A stretch of DNA of 33,110 nt from CAIZGX01 sp044349305 (GCA_044349305.1 JBIKRF010000017.1:1-33110); one strand, 5' to 3'; counted from the stretch's first letter, positions 18,104 through 27,251 are shown. The notes: generated from the letters alone by a model not told the origin. Translations and numbers: made by a program.

Positions 18104-18213
18104 ATACAGGAAGTGCAATTTTGTACTGAAAAATGTCTTGAATTGCCATTTTTTATTTTACACCCTGAAAAACATGGTGCAGGCAATATTTCCGAGCAAA
18201 CTACTTTAAGCAG

Positions 18214-18244
18214 TTCGAACCGCTTGCAAAAGACCTTACTTTTG
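18214..18244 (+). promoter_or_regulatory. Promoter for the wzz-like/O-antigen ligase pair
   Basis: TACTTTTG at 18237-18244 matches TAnnTTTG perfectly. It is preceded, with a 19 nt spacer, by TTCG (18214-18217), one base off the -33 TTTG. The ATG at 18264 is 19 nt downstream. Confidence 0.5.
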
Positions 18245-18263
18245 CACCATCATTGACCAAAGC

Positions 18264-19277
18264 ATGAACAACCAAGGAAATAACTCTGAAGAATCTCTGA
18301 ATTCGTCAAATCTATTAGTCGTTGTCTTCAAGTGGAGAAAACACCTCTTTTCAGTAACAGTGGCTGCAGCAATTATTTCTGCGGCGGCTTCATTCATCAT
18401 TACCGAAAAATACAAAAGCACCGTTGTGCTTTTCGCATCACAGCAACACAGCTTCGGGGAACAGCTTTTAGAAGACGTTAAGAAGTCAGATATCCTTGCG
18501 TATGGCGAGGAAGAAGACGCAGAGCGTCTTATGCAAATCATTAACTCGGACCAGGTTCGAGGTCGAATTATAGAAAAATATAATTTGTGGGAAGTTTATG
18601 ACATTGCGAAAACCGATCGCGGAGCCAACACCTTAATAGGAAAAGAATACATCGAAAATGTATCAGCCGATTTAACCCGATTTGGATCAATCGAAATTAC
18701 TGTTCTCGACGAGTCGCCTGAGCGAGCGCGAGACATTGCAAACGATATAGCTCAATTAACCGACTCGGTTAGCAATCAAATGCGCAGCGACCGCGCAATG
18801 TCGGCCTTCTTGTATGCCAAGTCTTCGCTAGAAACCCTTCAAACCGAAATAAAAATTCTGGAAGATTCTATGCAGTACCTGCAAGAAAAAGGCGTTTACA
18901 GCTATAAAGATCAAATTGCCTATTTAACCGAGCAGTATGGAACTGCGATTGTCGAAGGTCATCCTGATCGCGCGCAAGAAATTAAAGTGCAAATGGATTT
19001 CCTTTCGAAATACGGAACACGTTACAAGAAAATAGAGAGCGAAATTGACGGTGGTTATGAGAAGATGCAAATCTTAAGAAAACGTTATGACCTCATGAAA
19101 ATAGATGTTGAATCGAATATCTCTTCTCACCTTGTGGTAGATAAAGCAGCGGCAGCTGACAAAAAATCTTATCCCATTCGATGGCTCATTGTTGTTGTTA
19201 GCGCTATGGCCACATTTGTCTTTGGTGTAGTAGTGATTCTGATACGAGACAATATTGAAAAGTTGAAAAAGGCCTAG
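18264..19277 (+). CDS. Wzz/chain-length-determinant-like polysaccharide biosynthesis protein
   Basis: 337 residues with the Wzz layout. A cytoplasmic N-terminus leads to a transmembrane helix at about 30-50 (HLFSVTVAAAIISAAASFII), followed by EKYKSTVVLFASQ as in Wzz proteins. A long periplasmic helical region (about 150-300, coiled-coil rich) comes next, then a second transmembrane helix at about 308-328. It lacks the fused tyrosine kinase of longer family members. Such proteins set polymer length during Wzy-dependent export. The membrane ligase/polymerase gene begins 3 bp after its stop, so the two form an operon. Confidence 0.85.
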   Translation: MNNQGNNSEESLNSSNLLVVVFKWRKHLFSVTVAAAIISAAASFIITEKYKSTVVLFASQQHSFGEQLLEDVKKSDILAYGEEEDAERLMQIINSDQVRGRIIEKYNLWEVYDIAKTDRGANTLIGKEYIENVSADLTRFGSIEITVLDESPERARDIANDIAQLTDSVSNQMRSDRAMSAFLYAKSSLETLQTEIKILEDSMQYLQEKGVYSYKDQIAYLTEQYGTAIVEGHPDRAQEIKVQMDFLSKYGTRYKKIESEIDGGYEKMQILRKRYDLMKIDVESNISSHLVVDKAAAADKKSYPIRWLIVVVSAMATFVFGVVVILIRDNIEKLKKA

Positions 19278-19280
19278 GCA

Positions 19281-20732
19281 GTGAAATCATTCACAGCATT
19301 TATTCAAAATAAGCCCATTCTTTTTTGGGGCAGTTTGTTCGCTCTTACGCAAGGTCTTGCTGTTGCCTTTGAGGTTTATGTGCTGTTTATTTTACCTGCT
19401 GTGCTATTTGCATTGTGGTTAGCTATTCACAAGATTGAGTGGGTTTGGTTCTTCAGCGTTATGGCTACACCCCTTAGCATTAATCTTGAAGAGATGGAAG
19501 TGGCACACATTGGAATGTACCTTCCAACAGAACCCATTATTGCGGCCCTTCTTCTGCTCATGATTTTCAAAATTATTTCAGGAAAAAGTGTGGACCGTAG
19601 AATTTTCAGTCATCCGTTCACATACATCATTGGCTTGTATTTGCTTTGGATGGTATTCACTACTGTAACAAGCGAATACCCGTTGGTATCGTTTAAGTTC
19701 ATTGCTACCCGACTTTGGTTTATCTCTGGATTTTATTTACTTGGTGCGCATCTCTTTCAAGATTTTTCCAACATAAAAAAATTCTTTGCTAGTTACCTAG
19801 CACCTTTATGTATTGTGATAATCTACACGGTTTCGCGACACGCCCAATTCAATTTCGACAAAGAAAGTGCGCATTGGGTAATGGAGCCTCTTTTCAAAGA
19901 CCACACAAGTTACGGCGCTGTATTAGCCATGTTTTTTCCTGTATCCGTAGGCTTGCTTTTTCTTAAAAAGAAAAGTCCGCTAGTGACCTTCTTTATTTAT
20001 GCTGCATTGTTCATTCTTACTATTGGATTGGTGCTTTCCTATACGAGAGCTGCTTGGGTTTCTGTAGTTGTTGCTTTGGGTGTTTTCGTTGTCATGATGT
20101 TTCGAGTCCCGCTCAAATATGCCATCTATGGAACCCTTATTTCTGGAAGTATATTGTTGTTCTCTTGGAACAACATTCAACAACAGCTTGGACAGAATAA
20201 GCAAGAGAGTAGTGATAAGTTAGATGAGCACGTCTCTTCCATTTCTAACGTTTCTTCCGACGCTTCGAATTTGGAGCGTTTAAATCGCTGGCATTGCGCA
20301 ATGGAAATGTTTCGCAGAAGACCAATTACAGGATGGGGTCCTGGCACATACCAATTCGTTTACGCTCCATTTCAGCAAGCAAAAGACAGAACAATCATTA
20401 GCACTAACAATGGCGATGGAGGGAATGCTCACAGCGAATATCTTGGGCCGCTTGCTGAAGAAGGCGTATTGGGAATGTTGCTTTTCGTTTCGATTTTTGT
20501 TTACGCAATCATTCTTGGCTTTAAATTGTTCTATTCCGCTATTGAAAAAGAACATCGCGTAATTATTATAACTGTATTCTTAGGCCTTGTCACCTACTTC
20601 GTTCACGGCACGTTGAATAACTATTTAGACACCGACAAAGCTTCGGTACCTTTTTGGGGATTCATTGGAATTCTGGTAGCAATGGATTTATTTCATCTTC
20701 AGAAGCAAGAACATGTCACTTCCAACAAATAG
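19281..20732 (+). CDS. O-antigen ligase/polymerase (Wzy/WaaL-like) membrane protein
   Basis: 483 residues starting at GTG, 3 bp after the wzz-like stop. It is highly hydrophobic with about ten or more membrane segments. A large loop in the second half carries the family pattern ERLNRWHCAMEMFRRRPITG, WGPGTYQFVY and AHSEYLGPLAEEGVLGMLLF, including the H..YL..L.E.G..G motif of the Wzy_C/O-antigen ligase domain. Whether it polymerises repeat units (Wzy) or transfers polymer to lipid A core (WaaL) cannot be told from sequence. The Wzz-like partner next door favours polymerisation. Its 3' end overlaps the convergent phosphatase gene by 17 bp. Confidence 0.87.
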   Translation: MKSFTAFIQNKPILFWGSLFALTQGLAVAFEVYVLFILPAVLFALWLAIHKIEWVWFFSVMATPLSINLEEMEVAHIGMYLPTEPIIAALLLLMIFKIISGKSVDRRIFSHPFTYIIGLYLLWMVFTTVTSEYPLVSFKFIATRLWFISGFYLLGAHLFQDFSNIKKFFASYLAPLCIVIIYTVSRHAQFNFDKESAHWVMEPLFKDHTSYGAVLAMFFPVSVGLLFLKKKSPLVTFFIYAALFILTIGLVLSYTRAAWVSVVVALGVFVVMMFRVPLKYAIYGTLISGSILLFSWNNIQQQLGQNKQESSDKLDEHVSSISNVSSDASNLERLNRWHCAMEMFRRRPITGWGPGTYQFVYAPFQQAKDRTIISTNNGDGGNAHSEYLGPLAEEGVLGMLLFVSIFVYAIILGFKLFYSAIEKEHRVIIITVFLGLVTYFVHGTLNNYLDTDKASVPFWGFIGILVAMDLFHLQKQEHVTSNK

Positions 20733-21927
20733 CTAATATGGCTACATCGTCGTTATAGAGACATTCACCGCGGAAAAGATTTGCAGCAGTTTCAACTGCA
20801 ATACAAATATCTTTTGCGTGTGTTCCAATAAGATTTTTTTCTATCCCTTCTATTTCGAAATAGTCACCTTGATCGTTGTTTACCTCAACAAGTCCATCTG
20901 TGTAACCCAGTAATATATCTTCAGATTGAATCTCATGTTTTATTGAACTTACTCTTGGCAATTCGGGAAGCATTCCCAAACCAATTGCAGTTGCGCCAAA
21001 ATGTTTGAATTCCACTCCAGTTTTGAATACAGGGGCATTGTGCCCACAATTCACATACTCCAATTCTTGAATTTTCGAATTATAGACGGCTAAGAAAAAC
21101 GTAATGAATTTTTCGCCTTGCGCGGCATCCCAAACACGCTTGTTCAATTTATTTGCGAGAACTTCTAAATTCGGACGTTTGTCTTCAAACGCATTTCTCA
21201 CATAGGCCTGGAAATTCGACATTAAGAAAGCTGCGGGCATTCCTTTACCCGAAACATCTCCAAGACAGAACACCCATTCTTCTTCGCTAATTTGAAAAAC
21301 ATCGTAGTAATCTCCACCCACCTGTTGATGGGCTCTGTATATACCCTGAACGTTCCAAACTGGTGTGTCTGGAAATTGATTAGGTAGAAGTAAATGCTGC
21401 ATTTCGGCAGCCAGCTCCAGCTCTTTTTTCAATCTTTCTTGCTGAACTAAATTTGTCAACAGTCTTTTATTTTCTAAAGCCACACTAAGCACAGAAGTTA
21501 ATGTTTGTAAAAACCGCATGTGCTTAACAGTTGGGCTCATACCACGCGTATCTTCTGAATTGTCTCCTGCCAACGCAATTGCAAGAGGTTGATCGTTATG
21601 TAACACAGGAATAACTACATCGTATGACTCGTGCGAGGCATCTTCAGAAAGCGCTACTCCTTTGTTTGTATGAAAAAAAACGTCTGCAGGAATTACGAAT
21701 TCTGAAACATTCATTTCACCGTATTGAAGCAAACACTGCCAATCTTCTCGCTTGACAAAAAGCACTAATTTTTCAATTCCTAAATGCGTTTGAACAATAT
21801 TTTGAAATTGGAAAATCAAATTCTCCTCTGAACTATTTGCATTAATAGCTTCGGTAAGTTCAAGCAATGCATTCAATTTGAAGTCACGTTGCTTTATTTT
21901 TGATGAGAGTCGTTCAGTATTTGACAT
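20716..21927 (-). CDS. GAF-SpoIIE (PP2C-type) serine phosphatase
   Basis: 403 residues. The N-terminal half (about 15-165) resembles a GAF-type sensor domain. A helical linker follows (VQQERLKKELELAAEMQHLLLP, with the E-L-A-x-x-Q-x-x-L-L-P signature of RsbU-type phosphatases). The C-terminal domain (about 195-403) has the PP2C metal-binding motifs GGDYYDVF and GDVSGKGMPAAFLMS, then GHNAPVF and LGYTDGLVEV. RsbU/SpoIIE phosphatases dephosphorylate anti-sigma-factor antagonists in partner-switching pathways. No cognate STAS or kinase gene is in the window, so the target is unknown. The start region overlaps the candidate promoter of the divergent kinase-like gene. Confidence 0.9.
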   Translation of the reverse strand: MSNTERLSSKIKQRDFKLNALLELTEAINANSSEENLIFQFQNIVQTHLGIEKLVLFVKREDWQCLLQYGEMNVSEFVIPADVFFHTNKGVALSEDASHESYDVVIPVLHNDQPLAIALAGDNSEDTRGMSPTVKHMRFLQTLTSVLSVALENKRLLTNLVQQERLKKELELAAEMQHLLLPNQFPDTPVWNVQGIYRAHQQVGGDYYDVFQISEEEWVFCLGDVSGKGMPAAFLMSNFQAYVRNAFEDKRPNLEVLANKLNKRVWDAAQGEKFITFFLAVYNSKIQELEYVNCGHNAPVFKTGVEFKHFGATAIGLGMLPELPRVSSIKHEIQSEDILLGYTDGLVEVNNDQGDYFEIEGIEKNLIGTHAKDICIAVETAANLFRGECLYNDDVAILAICWK

Positions 21928-21932
21928 CTTTG
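21925..21932 (+). promoter_or_regulatory. Candidate -7 box for the NadR-like gene
   Basis: CATCTTTG is one base off TAnnTTTG and lies 22 nt before the ATG at 21955, matching the spacing of other boxes. It overlaps the start codon of the divergent phosphatase gene. Confidence 0.3.
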
Positions 21933-21954
21933 CAAAGTAACAACAAAGTATTCA

Positions 21955-22470
21955 ATGCGCATTGCATTCACAGGACCAGAATCGAGTGGAAAAACTACTT
22001 TTTCGAAGTGGCTTCACCAAGAACTTCCCAACAGTATTTTAATACTTGAGTACGCGCGTGAATATTTAGAACAGAATCAGACATCCCGGGCAAGTGAATT
22101 CGACTTCCAGAAAATAGTGGAGCGCCAATGCTCTTCATTTATGGAATCGAAATCTTCGCTCATTGAAATTTTCGATACAGACATTTTTGTTCTTCGAATT
22201 TGGAATGAAGAAGTTTACAAATTGAATTTACCTGAACTTGAAATTCTTCCATCATATAAAATGGATATTCATTTTTTGTGCGCACCCGATGTGGAATGGG
22301 AAGACGATCCCTTGAGAAGTGCACCCGATTACTCGGAAAGAGTTCGGCTTTTCAATAAATACCAAACTGAATTGGCCAATTGTGAAACTAACTTTATTAT
22401 TCTCGAAGGAAATAGAGGTCAAAAAGAAGAACAAATTCTTCGCGCATTGCGAAAAACAAATAGCTTTTAA
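21955..22470 (+). CDS. NadR-like P-loop ATPase/kinase
   Basis: 171 residues. It opens directly with a Walker A loop, FTGPESSGKTTF (residues 5-16), followed by ILEYAREYLEQ, a pattern of the AAA_28 family that includes the ribosylnicotinamide-kinase domain of NadR. Further conserved-looking parts are DTDIFVLRIWNEE and FLCAPDVEWEDDPLRSAP. NadR kinase domains phosphorylate nicotinamide riboside in NAD salvage. In Bacteroidota, stand-alone versions are common and usually annotated only as ATPases. No adenylyltransferase domain is fused here. Role in NAD metabolism is plausible but not shown. It is convergent with the giant repeat gene across 65 bp. Confidence 0.78.
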   Translation: MRIAFTGPESSGKTTFSKWLHQELPNSILILEYAREYLEQNQTSRASEFDFQKIVERQCSSFMESKSSLIEIFDTDIFVLRIWNEEVYKLNLPELEILPSYKMDIHFLCAPDVEWEDDPLRSAPDYSERVRLFNKYQTELANCETNFIILEGNRGQKEEQILRALRKTNSF

Positions 22471-22535
22471 TATCCTTAAGAAATTTCATTTATAAGCATT
22501 AACACGCTTTAAAATATTGAAAGAAATTCTTTAAA

Positions 22536-25500
22536 CTATTTCTTTGGGTCGAGCGGATTCTTTCCACTGCGCAACTCGGCACCATCCGTTAAACCATCGC
22601 CATCTGTATCTGGATTTAATGGGTCGGTTCCCGCAATTGATTCTTCACCCAACGTCAATCCGTCATTATCACAATCCAACGTCGCTTCTTCGTCGATGTT
22701 TCCATCACAATCGTCATCTAACGTATTACAAATTTCTGATGCTAACATGTTAATGGACGCATTGGAGTCGTTGCAATCTCCGATAACCCCACCGATCGCA
22801 TTGTAGTTTACACCAGGAGTTGAGCACGATAAACTTTTGCTTACATAGTAACCATCTGAATCCGCATCTAAATACCACAACGTCGCAAAAACACAACTGC
22901 CATCCGAAATATTTGCTAACGCATTGTAATTGCATGCACTGATATCTGTGCAACCCGACACGGTGCAAATGAGATCTGCACCATTACAATCTTCGTCGAT
23001 GCCGTTTCCGCATATTTCTGTTTCTGCACTGTTTACTTTAGCATTGTTATCATTGCAATCGCCATTTACACCACCTTCAGAATTGTAATTCTCTCCGGGA
23101 CTTGAACAAGCCAAGCTTTTACTAATATAGAATCCGTCTTTATCGACATCTAAATACCAAGCTAATGGATAGGTGCAGCTTCCATCTGATAATGTAGCTA
23201 CTGAATTGTAGTTACACGCTGCTGCATCTATACAACCATTGGTTGAACAAATTAGATCAGACCCATTACAATCCTCGTCTACGCCATTTCCACAAATATC
23301 TGTGGCTGCGCTATTAATTGCTGAATTGCTATCGTTACAATCGCCATTTACACCACCTTCGGCATTGTAGTTCGCGCCTGGACTGGAACATGATAAACTT
23401 TTACTTATGTAGAATCCGTCGGCATCGGCATCTAGATACCATGGCATTGGATAGGTGCAACTTCCATCAGAAATATTCGCCGATGCATTGTAGTTACATG
23501 CACTAACATCTGTGCAACCAGTCAAAGCGCAAATTAAATCAGAACCATTACAATCTTCATCGATTCCGTTACCGCAAATTTCTGCAGCACCGCTGTTAAC
23601 TGCAGCGTTCGCGTCGTTGCAATCGCCATTTAAACCTCCGACACTGTTGTAATTTTCTCCAGGACTTGAACAAGAAAGTTTTTTGCTCACGTAGAAACCA
23701 TCTGCGTCGGCATCTAAATACCATGCAGATGGATAATTGCAACTTCCATCAGAAATATTCGCCGCCGCATTGTAATTACAGGCACTAACATCTGTGCAAC
23801 CTGCAACCGCGCATATCAAATCTGATCCATTACAATCTTCATCAATCCCATTCCCGCATATTTCTGTTCCGGCGTTGTTAACTATAGGGTTCGTATCGTT
23901 GCAATCACCAATTACTCCACCCGTTTTGTTGTAGTTATCACCTGGGCTTACACACGATACGCTAGTGCTTAAATAATATCCATCTGCATCTAAATCAAGA
24001 TACCATGCAGATGCATAGGAACAGCTACCGTCTGACAAAGTAGCTAATGAATTGTAATTACAAGCGCTTACATCTGTACAACCCGCTAATGCACAAATTA
24101 AATCTGATCCATTACAATCTTCGTCTATACCGTTCCCGCATATTTCCGTTGCAGTGCTGTTCACTGTTGCGCTGTTGTCGTTACAATCCCCATTTATTCC
24201 ACCTGCAGCATTGTAGTTCTTTCCTGGACTTAGACATGCCAAACTTGAACTCACGTAGAATCCATCAAGGTCTAAATCTAAATACCACGGAGTAGCGTAT
24301 GCACAAGTTCCATCTGACGTGTTCGCTAATGCATTGTAGTTACATGCACTCACATCTGTGCATCCAGCTATTGCACATATTAAATCAGAACCATTGCAAT
24401 CTTCATCGATTCCATTGCCACAAAGTTCAGTTGCTGCTGTGTTCACTGTTCCTTCGTTATCGTTGCAATCTCCATTTACACCACCAGCAGTGTTATAGCC
24501 AGGGCCAGGGCTTACGCATGAAACACTTGTGCTAACATAATAACCGTCGTTATCAAGGTCTAAATACCATGCTGAAGCGTATGAGCAGCTTCCATCAGAA
24601 ACATTTGCCGCTGCATTGTAGTTGCATGCACTTATATCGATACAGCCTGCTGCGGCACAAATTAAATCCGACCCATTACAATCTTCATCCAATCCGTTTC
24701 CACATATTTCAGATGCAGCGTTGTTAACTTCAGGATTGTTATCGTTGCAATCTCCATTTACTCCACCCAAAGAATTATAGTTTGCTCCTGGACTTACACA
24801 TGACAAGCTCGTACTGATATAGTATCCGTCGGCATCGGCATCTAAATACCAAGCCGAGGCATAAGTGCAACTTCCATCTGAAACATTCGTTGATGAAGAA
24901 TAGTTGCAGGCCGTTGCATCTGAGCAACCCGACAACTCGCATATTAAGTCGGCCCCGTTGCAATCTTCATCGATTCCGTTGCCACATATTTCTATGGCTG
25001 AACTATTAACCGCAGGGTCGTTATCATTACAATCACCATTCACCCCTCCCTTGTTGTTGTAGTTTGAACCTGGACTGGTGCACGACAAACTTTTACTAAC
25101 ATAATATCCATCGGCGTCTACATCTAAATACCAAGAAGAAGCATAACTACAACTTCCATCTGAAACATTAGATAACGGATTGTAATTGCATGCGTTAACA
25201 TCAGCGCAACCCGACAATGAACAAATCAAGTCCGAACCGCTGCAATCTTCATCGATTCCATTGCCGCATATTTCTGTAACGGAGCTATTGATTGCAGCAT
25301 TGTTATCGTTACAATCTCCGATTATCCCACCTTTGTTGTTGTATTTTTCACCTGGGCTATTGCATGACAAACTTGTACTCACAAAATAGCCGTCTGCATC
25401 CGCATCTAAATACCAGGAAGAAGCATAGGAACAACTCCCATCTGAAATATTAGCCAACGCATTGTAGTTGCATGCGATTGCATCTGTGCAGCCAACTAAT

Positions 25501-27251
25501 GTGCAAATTAAATCAGACTCATTGCAGTCTTCATCTATTCCATTTCCACATATTTCTGACGCTCCGTTATTCACCGATGCGTTTTTATCGTCGCAATCTC
25601 CGCTTATTCCACCAACGTTATTGAAAGTTGTTCCAGGATTCGTACAAGAGATGCTTTTGCTGATGTAGAATCCATCTGCGTCTGCGTCTAAATACCAGGT
25701 GGATGCATAGACACAACTTCCGTCGGACAACGTAGCCAATGCATTGTAATTGCAAGAACTAACATCTGTACAACCCGATACGGAACAAATCAGATCTGAT
25801 CCATTACAATCTTCATCGATTCCATTGCCACAAATTTCCTTTGTGCCGCCATTAATTGCTGAACTATTGTCGTTACAGTCTCCACTCACTCCTCCTGTGG
25901 CGGTGTATTTTGAACCTGGACTTTTACAAGACACGCTTGTGCTGAGATAATATCCGTCTGCGTCGGCATCTAAATACCAAACAGAAGCATAAATACAACT
26001 GCCATCTGAAATAGTTGCCGATGCATTGTAATTACATGCGCTAACATCTGAACAACCCGCGACTGCACAAACTAAATCAAATCCATTGCAATCCTCGTCA
26101 ATACCATTTCCACACAAATCTATTGCTGCATTATTTACAGCTGAGTTACTATCGTTGCAGTCGCCATTTCCAATCACATATCCAGATGGAGCTTTACAAG
26201 CTTGAATACTCAACAATGCATCACCGTAACCATCGGAATCGCCATCCGAGTAATACGTATTCAATACGCCCTCGTCTATGAGTCCATCGGCATCATCATC
26301 TATTCCGTTGCAGACTTCCGAATAATCTTCATTATCTACAATTGTTACATTAGCAGTCCGGTTTCGCAGGGAAACATTCACAGGATTAGTTAAGTTTACG
26401 GTAAACTGCTCTGTACCTTCAATATTTACATCATTTAGAATTGGAACAACAATAGTCTGCGACACACTTCCAGCGGGAAAAGTTATCGTGCCCACAGAAT
26501 TTTGATAATCTGAACCACCAATCGCCGTGTTGTTCTTAGTAAAATAGCTTACCGAAACAACGCTTGAAACCGCTTTCGACATTCCAACAGTAATTGTTGC
26601 CGAGTTTGCCGATTCATTTACAGTTACATCCGAAATAGAGATGGTTGCAAAAGATGAGAGGTAGCCATTCAATGTTTTTAGAAGTCCTTTGAGAGCAGCA
26701 TTACCTTTAACTGTTCCCGGCACTGCAGTCATCGCTAGGGTTTGTTCGTTGAATGTTAATCCAATAAACGTCGTATTCGTAATTGTATAGTTGGCTGCGC
26801 CATTGAAACCGTTCGTAGCTAGGGTATAACTAAATCCGATGTTTGGCTGAAAAACCACGGTTGTTGAAGCTTTACCACTCGGACTTCTCCATTTAATAGA
26901 TCCTGAAATGGTGTGCTCCACACCCGAAGCATCTGTAATCTGAAGAGAACCCACAATCTGATTTCCCTGCGTCACGAAAATATCCTTAGGAGAAGTCTGA
27001 GTAAATTGAGCATTAACCCAACCTAAACCTGAAACTCCATTTAAATAATAACTATTCGTTGCAGAGTGATAGCCGGTGCTAGCACCCACAAAACCATTGC
27101 TAAACGAGACAGTAATGAGATTCTGTGAAAAGCCAACTTGCCCTATGGCTAAGAAAAAAATAAAAAATAATAATCTCAACAATGGTGAATTGTATTGTCG
27201 AGAACAATGACTTGCACATGCAACTTTAGATGTAGATCGATTATTTTTCAT
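22536..27251 (-). CDS. Giant secreted MopE-like/Calx-beta repeat protein
   Basis: 1571 residues. A signal peptide with an unusually long basic N-region ends near GFSQ (residue 43). A beta-rich region follows (44-200), then a Calx-beta domain (about 203-308, ending TANVTIVDNED). One canonical MopE-type unit (313-378: CNGIDDDADGLIDE, YYSDGDSDGYGD, GNGDCNDSNSAVN) precedes twelve 94-residue composite repeats (379-1506). The C-terminus (1507-1571) has a short MopE end and thrombospondin type 3-like calcium loops (DCDNDGLT, DTDGDGLTDG), ending KNPLDPKK. Each composite repeat has eight Cys and acidic DxDxDG-type loops, predicting a disulfide-stapled, calcium- or metal-binding extracellular fibre. 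I see no T9SS sorting domain at the end. It could serve as adhesin, sheath or metal-binding surface layer; function unknown. Confidence 0.88.
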   Translation of the reverse strand: MKNNRSTSKVACASHCSRQYNSPLLRLLFFIFFLAIGQVGFSQNLITVSFSNGFVGASTGYHSATNSYYLNGVSGLGWVNAQFTQTSPKDIFVTQGNQIVGSLQITDASGVEHTISGSIKWRSPSGKASTTVVFQPNIGFSYTLATNGFNGAANYTITNTTFIGLTFNEQTLAMTAVPGTVKGNAALKGLLKTLNGYLSSFATISISDVTVNESANSATITVGMSKAVSSVVSVSYFTKNNTAIGGSDYQNSVGTITFPAGSVSQTIVVPILNDVNIEGTEQFTVNLTNPVNVSLRNRTANVTIVDNEDYSEVCNGIDDDADGLIDEGVLNTYYSDGDSDGYGDALLSIQACKAPSGYVIGNGDCNDSNSAVNNAAIDLCGNGIDEDCNGFDLVCAVAGCSDVSACNYNASATISDGSCIYASVWYLDADADGYYLSTSVSCKSPGSKYTATGGVSGDCNDNSSAINGGTKEICGNGIDEDCNGSDLICSVSGCTDVSSCNYNALATLSDGSCVYASTWYLDADADGFYISKSISCTNPGTTFNNVGGISGDCDDKNASVNNGASEICGNGIDEDCNESDLICTLVGCTDAIACNYNALANISDGSCSYASSWYLDADADGYFVSTSLSCNSPGEKYNNKGGIIGDCNDNNAAINSSVTEICGNGIDEDCSGSDLICSLSGCADVNACNYNPLSNVSDGSCSYASSWYLDVDADGYYVSKSLSCTSPGSNYNNKGGVNGDCNDNDPAVNSSAIEICGNGIDEDCNGADLICELSGCSDATACNYSSSTNVSDGSCTYASAWYLDADADGYYISTSLSCVSPGANYNSLGGVNGDCNDNNPEVNNAASEICGNGLDEDCNGSDLICAAAGCIDISACNYNAAANVSDGSCSYASAWYLDLDNDGYYVSTSVSCVSPGPGYNTAGGVNGDCNDNEGTVNTAATELCGNGIDEDCNGSDLICAIAGCTDVSACNYNALANTSDGTCAYATPWYLDLDLDGFYVSSSLACLSPGKNYNAAGGINGDCNDNSATVNSTATEICGNGIDEDCNGSDLICALAGCTDVSACNYNSLATLSDGSCSYASAWYLDLDADGYYLSTSVSCVSPGDNYNKTGGVIGDCNDTNPIVNNAGTEICGNGIDEDCNGSDLICAVAGCTDVSACNYNAAANISDGSCNYPSAWYLDADADGFYVSKKLSCSSPGENYNSVGGLNGDCNDANAAVNSGAAEICGNGIDEDCNGSDLICALTGCTDVSACNYNASANISDGSCTYPMPWYLDADADGFYISKSLSCSSPGANYNAEGGVNGDCNDSNSAINSAATDICGNGVDEDCNGSDLICSTNGCIDAAACNYNSVATLSDGSCTYPLAWYLDVDKDGFYISKSLACSSPGENYNSEGGVNGDCNDNNAKVNSAETEICGNGIDEDCNGADLICTVSGCTDISACNYNALANISDGSCVFATLWYLDADSDGYYVSKSLSCSTPGVNYNAIGGVIGDCNDSNASINMLASEICNTLDDDCDGNIDEEATLDCDNDGLTLGEESIAGTDPLNPDTDGDGLTDGAELRSGKNPLDPKK
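22734..26117 (-). repeat. Twelve tandem 282 bp coding repeats
   Basis: The array is exactly 12 x 282 bp in register with the reading frame. Each unit encodes, in order: ICGNGIDEDCNGSDLIC, GCTDVSACNYNA...SDGSC, WYLDADADGYY, an SxxCxSPGxxYN segment and GDCNDNN..VN.A.E. All twelve units are 94 residues with no indels, while the DNA differs widely at third positions. This implies selection on the protein rather than recent duplication. Units 3-5 and 9-11 share local variants (for example KGG or YPxxWYLD), hinting at partial exchange between neighbours. Confidence 0.95.

Noticed and set aside
21933..21951. Minus-strand TACTTTG-like sequences upstream of the phosphatase gene
   Set aside because: Two overlapping candidates (TTACTTTG, ATACTTTG) each miss the TAnnTTTG pattern by spacing; the choice would be arbitrary.
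22520..22545. AT-rich inverted repeat AAAGAAAT/ATTTCTTT at the convergent ends of the NadR-like and giant repeat genes
   Set aside because: The stem is weak, the loop is long, it overlaps the giant gene stop codon, and no good T-tract follows; it is not a convincing terminator.
25186..25950. Series of plus-strand open frames of about 66 codons at 25186, 25468 and 25750
   Set aside because: They are spaced exactly 282 bp and are antisense shadows of the repeat units; they have no promoter box or protein-like features of their own.
22734..26117. Tandem 282 bp repeats as a CRISPR array or mobile element
   Set aside because: Units are coding, in frame, diverged at synonymous sites, contiguous with no spacers, and continuous with the flanking domains of one protein.
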